A stretch of DNA of 5,564 bases from Clostridia bacterium. Lineage in GTDB: Bacteria > Bacillota_A > Clostridia > Lachnospirales > Lachnospiraceae. A model generated the notes under the pieces. That model did no database searches. It was not told where the DNA came from and was given only the letters and a program-made list of their open reading frames with translations. The stretch spans positions 1 through 5,564 of the forward strand of contig JAAYYM010000767.1 of NCBI GenBank assembly GCA_012515365.1. Direction: 5' to 3'. Of the stretch, positions 1 through 4,838 are shown one piece after another (the stretch's first letter is position 1; every line of letters begins with the position of its first letter). A program made the position numbers and the translations under genes.

Positions 1-183
1 ATTCCCGAGCTAATTAACGAGCTCGAGATCTTCGAGTACCAGATAACACCTTCGAGAAACCTCAAGATGAGCGCGCCCGAAGGCTACCATGACGACTGTG
101 TCATTTCCTTGGCATTGGCGGCCTGGGGTCTACACAGTCTCTTTAGCAAGCCGGTCTTCTTCACAAGGTCAGATAAATACTGA
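1..183 (+). CDS. Phage terminase large subunit, C-terminal end (5' truncated by window)
   Basis: Frame 1 is open from the first base to a TGA at 181-183, giving 60 residues. They include SAPEGYHDDCVISLALAAWG, which matches the conserved end of the RNase H-like nuclease domain of large terminases (the G-x-HDD-x-V-x-x-LALA pattern). The HDD at 88-96 would supply one of the metal-binding acidic residues that cut the DNA concatemer during packaging. The ATPase domain lies upstream, outside the window. The stop codon touches the ribosome binding site of the portal gene, and a terminase next to a portal is the standard phage order. The family call rests on the HDD motif and on context, because only the tail of the protein is visible. 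Confidence 0.85.
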   Translation: MPELINELEIFEYQITPSRNLKMSAPEGYHDDCVISLALAAWGLHSLFSKPVFFTRSDKY

Positions 184-188
184 GGTGG
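182..188 (+). promoter_or_regulatory. Ribosome binding site that sets the portal start
   Basis: GAGGTGG overlaps the terminase stop codon. It leaves about 6 bases to the ATG at 194 and only about 3 to the ATG at 191, so 194 is favoured. The open frame continues upstream to an ATG at 89, but that part overlaps the terminase C-terminus in another frame and has no ribosome binding site. Confidence 0.7.
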
Positions 189-193
189 TAATG

Positions 194-1354
194 ATGGGCA
201 TTTTCAATATATTCAACAAGAAGAGCGAACCCAAGCCCGTTATGGGACAGGTAGGAATCGTAGATACTTCCTCATCTGGATCGACAGGTCAATCGCTCAA
301 CTCTCAGACGATTGCAGACATGAAGAGGGACGAGACGATAGCGGCTGGCCTTAGATTCATCTCGAGTTCGACGATCTCAAAGATAGGAAGCTACTCAAAT
401 CCTGACAGCAATGTCGCTCAGTTTGTCAGTGGTGTGATCGAAAACCTCGAGATCTCGCTCCCGACTTGCCTGAAGAAGATGCTCGAGGACATGCTCGCTT
501 ACGGCTGGGCGGGAGCCGAGATAGTTTGGCAGAGCTCTGAGGGAAAGCTATGGATAGAGAAGGTAGTGTCTTACGCGCCGAGTCAGATGTCTTTCTACCC
601 GGAAGAGGCGCCAGAATATGTGAAGCTTACGACTTCCAAAGGCGAGTTCCAGATCCCTATGTCGAAGATGTTTGTCCTTAGAAATGGCGAAGGCCTCTAT
701 GGCGAGTCGATTCTCAATACCTGCTATCGCGCCTGGGACTTCAAGAGAAAGCTGTTCAAGATATGGGCTATCGGACTGGACAAGTATGCCCTTCCCATCA
801 TTCACGGAAAGACCGAGAACATCTCTATGGTTGACGCAAATGGGAATCCGACGACATCGGTTGAAGCGTTGAACGAGATCTTGAGCAACTTCTATTCAAA
901 GACGGCCGTCTCGACCGACAAGAACACCGAAATAGCCTTGCTCGAGGCGAACTCGAAGAATCTGTCCGATCAGTTCAGGGCCGCGATTGAGTATGCAAAT
1001 ACTCTGATCTACCGTAATCTAGGGTTACCGCAACTCCTTCTTACCAACGAATACGGAGGAGCTTACGCCCTTGGGAAGGTACATATAGACATGGTCCAGA
1101 GCTCTACACAGTCAATGGCAGAGGTGATATCCGACTCCTTTCTCGATAACGTCGTTGCCAAGTTGATCGACTACAACTTCCCCTCTGTCGAGAGCTATGG
1201 GGAGCTGGCCATCATACGTGAGCAGACTCTTGAAGAGAGAAAGGCTCTGGCGGTATTCGTTGAGACGATAGGCAGGGCCGGGATAATGGATAACCTTTCG
1301 GACGCCGACAGAAGGTGGGCAAGAGCGCTTCTTGGTATGCCTGAAGAGGAATAG
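194..1354 (+). CDS. Phage portal protein, Mu gp29-like (DUF935 type)
   Basis: This protein would form the ring at one capsid vertex through which DNA enters and leaves and to which the tail joins. From the ATG at 194 it has 386 residues. Family-like stretches are LAYGWAGAEIVWQ (about 101-113), then GLYGESILNTCYRAWDF running into WAIGLDKYALPIIHGK (about 167-206), and IEYANTLIYRNLGLPQLLL (about 265-283). These resemble the G-x-x-x-x-E-I-x-W, YGESLL-x-x-CYR-x-W and WA-x-x-x-E-K-x-G-x-P patterns of Mu gp29-type portals. Its length is somewhat below that of the Mu protein (about 500), as in many compact portals. It ends 2 bases before the MuF gene, a pairing typical of Mu- and SPP1-type head modules. 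ATG 191 and GTG 185 are possible alternative starts. Confidence 0.86.
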   Translation: MGIFNIFNKKSEPKPVMGQVGIVDTSSSGSTGQSLNSQTIADMKRDETIAAGLRFISSSTISKIGSYSNPDSNVAQFVSGVIENLEISLPTCLKKMLEDMLAYGWAGAEIVWQSSEGKLWIEKVVSYAPSQMSFYPEEAPEYVKLTTSKGEFQIPMSKMFVLRNGEGLYGESILNTCYRAWDFKRKLFKIWAIGLDKYALPIIHGKTENISMVDANGNPTTSVEALNEILSNFYSKTAVSTDKNTEIALLEANSKNLSDQFRAAIEYANTLIYRNLGLPQLLLTNEYGGAYALGKVHIDMVQSSTQSMAEVISDSFLDNVVAKLIDYNFPSVESYGELAIIREQTLEERKALAVFVETIGRAGIMDNLSDADRRWARALLGMPEEE

Positions 1355-1356
1355 CC

Positions 1357-2943
1357 ATGAACGTCGCCACATTTCTCAAGATTCACAAGAAGGCCGAGAG
1401 CAGGATCTTGAGAGCGTTCAGCATCCCTTCTGGAGAAGAAGCGTACAGAGGGAAGAAGATCTCAATAGACCACACGGCAATCATGAACGCCCTCGAGGCC
1501 GTCTTTCTTTTGTCGAAGGCGTTGTCCATCTATGACTTGAAGCGGAGAGAAAAGAGGAAAAGAAACATCAGGCAATACAGCGAAGACGACCTTCTTTCGG
1601 ATATCTTGAAAGCGATAGACTTCAGAGGGTACGAAAACATAGCGAAGCGGCCGGTTAGGGAGATAAGAGAAGATCCTCTGTCATATTTGAAGCCTTCACC
1701 TTTTGTCAACGAGTTCTTGAAAGAATACACGTTCACCCTCTCAGAGCCTTTCGAAAGACACTCCAGGGAGATCGAAGAGACGGTCAGAAAGGGAATGTAT
1801 GAGGGAAAGGCCTACCTGGATATAGCCGAAGACCTTGAGAGAGTCATGGGCGGCTACTTGAACAGAGCAGATGTAATCGCAACTACCGAGAGTACCAGGG
1901 CCTTTTCCCTGGGGATCCTGGACGCGGGAATCGAATCACCCGTAACAGACGGCTTTCAGTTTGTCTCAGTAATGGACAACCATACTACAGAGATATGCTC
2001 GCAGAGAGATCACATGATCATTCCCAAAGACGACGCGGACCTCCTGGCGGAAAACACTCCGCCGCTTCACCCTCGCTGCAGAAGCACACTTGTTCCTCAC
2101 ACGATCTACGATCCTAAGAGGAAGGCGCTCACAAGAGAAGAGTTGGGAAGGATACATAACGAGTATCCCGAAGCGATTCCTGTAAACAGACAGGTCGACA
2201 GGGACGTTGTAAAGGCCTTAATTAGCAGTAGAAAGATGACTCCTACCTTCCTGGTCACCGAAGACATCAAGAGGATCGTGGACAAGGCCAAGGAACTTTC
2301 TCCTGAAGAATATGCTAGACAAGTCCTGGAGGTAGAATGTGATTACCGGGGAATAGACGAGAGCCTTGCCGAAGAAATAAACGAGGTCCTCGAAGAACTG
2401 AAGGAAAAGTACCCGCAGATCTGGGAGCAGTTCGGAGGAGTCACCTCAACTCAACATTCAAGAGCGGCGTGGACGGAGTTCTTTGAGAGTAGGTATCCCG
2501 ACGCTTCTCCGAGGCAGATAGCCGACGTGGTAGGCAGACAGCTGAGATCGGTCAAGCCTAATGTGATCGCTTACACCGCGCCCGGGTTCAAGAAGATCGT
2601 TGTCAAAAGCTCCTTCTGGAAGAACGCGAGTGAGTTTCAGGAGACATTGCGGGATCAGTTTGAAAAAGGGTGGTTGTGTACCAATACGCCCGGGGGTTCC
2701 ATAGCTCATGAGTTTGGTCACAAGGTGAAGTACTTCCTGGATGACGCGGGAAAGAAGAGAGAGTTCACTTCATGGGTCACGAGAATGAGAGAAGAGAAGG
2801 GAGTCACTCTTGGAGACGTATCTAGATATGCCAGAGATTGTGGGCATGATGAAGCTTTCGCGGAGCTCTTCGCGGGTTATACTACCGGGAGGAAGGAAGA
2901 GGTCTTCGTGTTATTCGGCGAATGGTTGAAGGGGGTGTTATAG
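1357..2943 (+). CDS. MuF / SPP1 gp7-type head morphogenesis protein with C-terminal HEFGH metallopeptidase-like domain
   Basis: This is a 528-residue minor head protein. The ATG at 1357 follows AGAGGA at 1345-1350 by 6 bases. Residues about 130-245 form the MuF domain: NRADVIATTESTRAF (169-183), VMDNHTTEICSQRD (205-218) and PPLHPRCRSTLVP (235-247), including the Cys214 and Cys241 pair and the HPRCRS motif usual in this family. MuF proteins bind the portal region, enter the procapsid and in SPP1 affect DNA ejection. MuF proteins without extensions are much shorter, so roughly 280 extra residues follow. A charged helical linker (about 250-370) leads to a zincin-like domain with H451-E-F-G-H455, and a downstream HDEAFAELFAGY (497-508) could give the third zinc ligand. 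Phage MuF proteins with toxin or enzyme tails are a known class. The target of this one cannot be read from sequence. The 57-residue gene overlaps its stop codon by one base. Confidence 0.92.
   Translation: MNVATFLKIHKKAESRILRAFSIPSGEEAYRGKKISIDHTAIMNALEAVFLLSKALSIYDLKRREKRKRNIRQYSEDDLLSDILKAIDFRGYENIAKRPVREIREDPLSYLKPSPFVNEFLKEYTFTLSEPFERHSREIEETVRKGMYEGKAYLDIAEDLERVMGGYLNRADVIATTESTRAFSLGILDAGIESPVTDGFQFVSVMDNHTTEICSQRDHMIIPKDDADLLAENTPPLHPRCRSTLVPHTIYDPKRKALTREELGRIHNEYPEAIPVNRQVDRDVVKALISSRKMTPTFLVTEDIKRIVDKAKELSPEEYARQVLEVECDYRGIDESLAEEINEVLEELKEKYPQIWEQFGGVTSTQHSRAAWTEFFESRYPDASPRQIADVVGRQLRSVKPNVIAYTAPGFKKIVVKSSFWKNASEFQETLRDQFEKGWLCTNTPGGSIAHEFGHKVKYFLDDAGKKREFTSWVTRMREEKGVTLGDVSRYARDCGHDEAFAELFAGYTTGRKEEVFVLFGEWLKGVL
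2575..2940 (+). other. Zincin (HExxH) metallopeptidase-like domain of the MuF protein
   Basis: This covers about residues 407-528 of the MuF protein. VKSSFWKNASEFQETLRDQF leads into GWLCTNTPGGSIAHEFGHKV. The HEFGH at 2707-2721 has the full H-E-x-x-H arrangement (H451, E452, H455). E499 in DEAFAE, 47 residues after E452, is the best candidate for the third ligand, with Y491 nearby as a possible transition-state stabiliser; E503 is an alternative ligand. All expected residues are present, so the domain looks catalytically competent. It could act on the infected host after injection, on head proteins during assembly, or on a competing phage. The domain's left boundary is approximate. Confidence 0.75.
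2931..2937 (+). promoter_or_regulatory. Ribosome binding site for the 57-residue gene, inside the end of the MuF gene
   Basis: GGGGGTG lies 5 bases before the GTG at 2943, whose first base is the last base of the MuF TAG stop. This favours GTG 2943 over the in-frame ATG at 2922, which has no clear ribosome binding site and would lie within the MuF coding region. Confidence 0.65.
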
Positions 2944-3116
2944 TGCAGTTTCAAATACCCGATTGGTGGGACGAATGGGTTGTGATCGATGAAGAAAAGC
3001 TTATGAAGGGTGAAGACGGTTGGTCTCTCAAAGAGGGGGCACCGGCAAGAGTAAAGAGAGAATTCAAGGCGGCTATTGAGATGATAAAGATGTCACAATC
3101 TCCGCACAAAGACTAG
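2943..3116 (+). CDS. Small acidic phage protein of unknown function (57 aa)
   Basis: The chosen start is GTG 2943, which overlaps the MuF stop by one base (TAGTG), so translation is probably coupled. The protein begins with the tryptophan-rich stretch IPDWWDEWVVIDEEKL and continues as GWSLKEGAPARVKREFKAAI, which looks like a short beta part followed by a helix. There is no signal peptide or membrane segment. Small proteins with a similar acidic start and a W-x-L-K-x-G-A-P-x-x-x-K-x-x-F-like end do occur near head genes of other phages, but I cannot name a family. It could be a virion accessory protein, or a partner or immunity protein for the metallopeptidase-like tail of MuF. The second idea rests on position alone. 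Starting at ATG 2922 would give 64 residues. Confidence 0.65.
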   Translation: MQFQIPDWWDEWVVIDEEKLMKGEDGWSLKEGAPARVKREFKAAIEMIKMSQSPHKD

Positions 3117-3137
3117 AATGTGAAGAAGACAATGCTC

Positions 3138-3163
3138 AGGAGGCGAAAGCCTCCTTTTCTTTT
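3138..3163 (+). terminator. Rho-independent terminator-like hairpin inside the head operon
   Basis: AGGAGGC (3138-3144), a GAAA tetraloop (3145-3148) and GCCTCCT (3149-3155) form a perfect 7-bp stem, followed by the T-rich tail TTTCTTTT (3156-3163). GAAA closed by C-G is an unusually stable loop. The hairpin starts 21 bases after the stop of the 57-residue gene and lies before the protease, decoration and capsid genes. Full termination here would silence the capsid genes unless there is readthrough, antitermination or a downstream promoter. I see no convincing promoter between here and the protease gene. Confidence 0.72.
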
Positions 3164-3170
3164 GGAGGCT
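3148..3170 (+). promoter_or_regulatory. Alternative hairpin covering the ribosome binding site of the 51-residue gene
   Basis: AGCCTCC (3148-3154) is perfectly complementary to GGAGGCT (3164-3170), with a 9-base U-rich loop between them. Its left arm reuses the right arm of the terminator stem, so the two hairpins cannot exist together. When formed, it hides GGAGG at 3164-3168, the ribosome binding site of the gene at 3175. The terminator hairpin has the smaller, more stable loop and is transcribed first, so it should normally win. Whether the alternative fold matters in the cell is inference. Confidence 0.45.
3164..3168 (+). promoter_or_regulatory. Ribosome binding site for the 51-residue gene
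   Basis: GGAGG sits 6 bases before ATG 3175, directly after the T tract of the terminator. It is the main evidence that this short frame is translated. Confidence 0.65.
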
Positions 3171-3174
3171 AGTG

Positions 3175-3330
3175 ATGTATGTGATTATCGATGATGAACA
3201 AGATAAGGGTTACTTCCAAATTATTGACAAAGAAAGACTTCGAAATTCAGATCTCCTCATTGTCCCGTTCGGCTTCCCGACGATCACGCAGGCCTTCAAG
3301 TGGCTTAACAGCAACTACCTAATCTGTTGA
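3175..3330 (+). CDS. Small phage protein of unknown function (51 aa)
   Basis: The ATG at 3175 opens a 51-codon frame that ends in TGA at 3328-3330, 10 bases before the protease start. It has an ideal ribosome binding site and fills the gap between two certain genes. The product begins MYVIIDDEQDKGYFQIIDKE and ends with FKWLNSNYLIC. This reads as a short beta-rich start followed by a helix, with no membrane segment or known motif. Its IDxExL-like pieces faintly echo VVIDEEKL of the preceding 57-residue protein, which is too weak to claim homology. Its stop overlaps the ribosome binding site of the protease gene, so it may serve partly to bring ribosomes to that gene. Genes this short are easily missed by automatic annotation. 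Confidence 0.62.
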   Translation: MYVIIDDEQDKGYFQIIDKERLRNSDLLIVPFGFPTITQAFKWLNSNYLIC

Positions 3331-3335
3331 GGTGA
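3329..3335 (+). promoter_or_regulatory. Ribosome binding site that sets the protease start
   Basis: GAGGTGA overlaps the stop of the 51-residue gene and lies 5 bases before ATG 3341. An in-frame GTG at 3332 lies inside this site and has no ribosome binding site of its own, so ATG 3341 is the better start. Confidence 0.7.
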
Positions 3336-3340
3336 AAAGA

Positions 3341-4231
3341 ATGATAGAGAAATATCTTGCAGAAATCGCTAAGACCGGCGGCTTCTGGTATCGCCTCCTG
3401 CCATACATGGAATTCGAGGATCCCAGATACGGAAAGGTCTCACTGACAAAAGAACTTGCTCAGAAGATCGAGGAAAACTTCAAGAAGGGGATCCCGGCGT
3501 ATGAGATCTCACTGGACATAGAACACGGGAAAAGTCCGAACCATCCGGGTGCTTATGGAAAGATCTCTAAGGTGGAGGCCAGAGAGGACGGCCTCTGGGT
3601 CTACTCAGAACCGGACGAAGAGGGTGTGGAGCTAATAAAGCGAAAGAAGTTCAAATACATGAGCGCAACTTACGCTGAGAAATACATGGACAAGAAGACG
3701 GGTAAAGACGCGGGGCCGGTCCTCAGGGGAGCTGCCCTCACTAACATGCCGGCGGTACCGGATATGGAGCAGATAGTCTACTTTTCAGAATTTGAGAAAG
3801 AGGAGGAAGAAGAAATGGACTTCAAAGATCTCTATGAAAAGTCCCAGAAGGAACTTACAGATCTTCGAGCAGAAAGGGACAAGAAAGAGAAGGAACTCTC
3901 AGAAACCCTCGCTTCGGTGAACAAGGAACTCTCGGAAACCAAGACAAAGCTCGAGGCCCTTGAGAAAGAGAAGAAGGAAGCCGAAGAGAAGCACTTCTCT
4001 GAGAAAGTAAGCAACTGGGCAAAGGGCTGGACCGACAAGGGAGTCAAGCCGGCCGTCCTCGAGAAGATCAAACTGCAACTCAAGAAAGAAGAGGACATGA
4101 AGTTCTTTGATGACATTCTCGAGAATACTGAGAAAGTCCCGCTTGGCCAGAGCGGTTCACAAACTGGCGGCGAAGACGAACTCAAGAAAATTGCCGACGG
4201 AATAGCCGGCAGAGTGAACAAACAATCGTAA
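3341..4231 (+). CDS. Mu gpI-like prohead protease with C-terminal scaffold domain
   Basis: From ATG 3341 the protein has 296 residues. Residues about 1-150 resemble the Mu gpI-type maturation protease: SLDIEHGK (57-64, candidate catalytic His62), the loop HPGAYGKISKVE (68-79), KYMSATYAEKYMDKKTGKDAG (about 105-125, candidate nucleophile Ser108) and LRGAALTNMPAVPD (128-141), the LTN-x-P motif being typical. After an acidic run (KEEEEEMD, 153-160) comes a Lys/Glu-rich coiled coil (about 160-225) and an alpha-helical tail, which fits a scaffold. In Mu and lambda such proteins guide capsid assembly, then the protease cleaves the scaffold and itself. Its place just before the decoration and capsid genes agrees. 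Assignment of the catalytic residues is by pattern only. Confidence 0.87.
   Translation: MIEKYLAEIAKTGGFWYRLLPYMEFEDPRYGKVSLTKELAQKIEENFKKGIPAYEISLDIEHGKSPNHPGAYGKISKVEAREDGLWVYSEPDEEGVELIKRKKFKYMSATYAEKYMDKKTGKDAGPVLRGAALTNMPAVPDMEQIVYFSEFEKEEEEEMDFKDLYEKSQKELTDLRAERDKKEKELSETLASVNKELSETKTKLEALEKEKKEAEEKHFSEKVSNWAKGWTDKGVKPAVLEKIKLQLKKEEDMKFFDDILENTEKVPLGQSGSQTGGEDELKKIADGIAGRVNKQS
3801..3806 (+). promoter_or_regulatory. Internal ribosome binding site for the nested scaffold
   Basis: AGGAGG lies 8 bases before ATG 3815, in frame with the protease gene. It is a perfect match to the anti-Shine-Dalgarno sequence, although a Glu-rich coding stretch written GAG GAG GAA can create such a match by chance. 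Confidence 0.55.
3815..4231 (+). CDS. Nested in-frame scaffold protein (predicted, 138 aa)
   Basis: ATG 3815 is codon 159 of the protease gene and stands exactly at the border between the protease domain and the coiled coil. With the AGGAGG at 3801 it should allow separate synthesis of a 138-residue protein: a coiled coil beginning DFKDLYEKSQKELTDLRAER, then a helical region and a C-terminus rich in G and S that ends in IADGIAGRVNKQS. Known parallels are gpZ within Mu gpI and Nu3 within lambda C, where scaffold from an internal in-frame start greatly outnumbers the protease fusion. The C-terminal end of such scaffolds commonly binds the capsid protein. The sequence supports this start, but nothing here proves its use. 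Confidence 0.6.
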   Translation: MDFKDLYEKSQKELTDLRAERDKKEKELSETLASVNKELSETKTKLEALEKEKKEAEEKHFSEKVSNWAKGWTDKGVKPAVLEKIKLQLKKEEDMKFFDDILENTEKVPLGQSGSQTGGEDELKKIADGIAGRVNKQS

Positions 4232-4247
4232 AAGGGAGTGAAAAGGA

Positions 4248-4823
4248 ATGCCTGAAGGGATAAGTTATCAGGACAGCAGTTTCAAAAAGGTAGTCTCTCT
4301 GGTTCATCCCGATGTCAGACAGAGCTTCAATGTCTTGGGCGGAGTTGGTGGATCGAAGATCGAAGCGGGGACTATCTTTGGAAAGATAACCAGCGGGGAA
4401 GACGCGGGAAAAGTAAGGCCTCTGGGTCTTACCTACATAACTCAGACCGAAGCAGAAGCAGCCAGCACTTTTCAAGTGGCGGATGCTTCTGTGCTCAAAG
4501 TGGGAGACTCGATAAAGATCACGGCCGATGGTGATGCTTTAACTATCACCGTGGTCGATACGGAGAACAACACCTTCTCAATCGCCACTGAGGACGCTTT
4601 GACAGCGACCGAGAACGACGAAGTGATTGTCCAGGACGGTTCTGATGAGGCCTTCGCGGTTTCGGTCGAGCCGATCGATGTCGCTAGCGCCGCCCAGCCA
4701 GTCTCCCTGCTAATCCACGGAGCCGTGTACGAGGAAGCGATCACCAACCTTCTTCTCGCGACACAGCTAGCCAGCGCAAAGAGTGAGCTTTTCGCCAGGC
4801 TCTGGTTCATCGAATCATACTAA
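4248..4823 (+). CDS. Lambda gpD-like head decoration protein with inserted beta-rich segment
   Basis: This 191-residue protein starts at ATG 4248, 7 bases after GGGAGTGA. It would bind as trimers on the outside of the expanded capsid and stabilise it against DNA pressure. Residues about 28-65 (FNVLGGVGG, IEAGTIFGKITSGEDAGKV) and about 133-165 (DEAFAVSVEPIDVASA, VSLLIHGAVYEEAI) form the two halves of a gpD-like fold: an early glycine-rich part, then the A-x-x-V-x-x-x-P-I-D-V segment and the V-x-x-x-x-H-G-x-V-x-x strand. Between them, about 75-130, sits an extra beta-rich segment (VLKVGDSIKI, LTITVVDTENNTFSIA, DEVIVQD). Lambda gpD has about 110 residues, so the added length is mostly this insert. 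The gene sits between scaffold and capsid genes, where gpD relatives usually lie, and ends in TAA followed directly by a second in-frame TAA. Confidence 0.85.
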   Translation: MPEGISYQDSSFKKVVSLVHPDVRQSFNVLGGVGGSKIEAGTIFGKITSGEDAGKVRPLGLTYITQTEAEAASTFQVADASVLKVGDSIKITADGDALTITVVDTENNTFSIATEDALTATENDEVIVQDGSDEAFAVSVEPIDVASAAQPVSLLIHGAVYEEAITNLLLATQLASAKSELFARLWFIESY

Positions 4824-4824
4824 T

Positions 4825-4833
4825 AAGGAGTGA
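4825..4833 (+). promoter_or_regulatory. Ribosome binding site of the major capsid gene
   Basis: AAGGAGTGA lies 5 bases before ATG 4839 and overlaps the second stop codon of the decoration gene. It fixes the capsid start, as no other in-frame start with a comparable site is near. Confidence 0.7.
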
Positions 4834-4838
4834 ACAGA

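Noticed and set aside
1332..1535. A 67-residue plus-strand frame across the portal/MuF junction
   Set aside because: It is out of frame with both certain genes, overlaps them fully and matches nothing. The MuF ATG at 1357 with its own ribosome site explains the junction.
3224..3252. TTGACA at 3224-3229 as a promoter -35 box
   Set aside because: It encodes part of QIIDKE in the 51-residue gene, and at 17 bases the best -10 is TCAGAT, which matches TATAAT at only three positions.
3575..3595. Inverted repeat GAGGCC / GGCCTC as a possible terminator
   Set aside because: It lies inside the protease coding region and has no T tract after it. Such short repeats arise by chance in GAGGCC-type codon runs.
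3832..4221. A 129-residue minus-strand frame, very rich in Ser and Phe
   Set aside because: It is the antisense shadow of the Lys/Glu-rich coiled coil (GAA, GAG and AAG codons read backwards as TTC, CTC and CTT) and has no support from context or a ribosome site.
4472..4810. A 112-residue minus-strand frame
   Set aside because: It lies wholly inside the well-supported decoration gene. Its composition follows from the opposite strand and it shows no motif.
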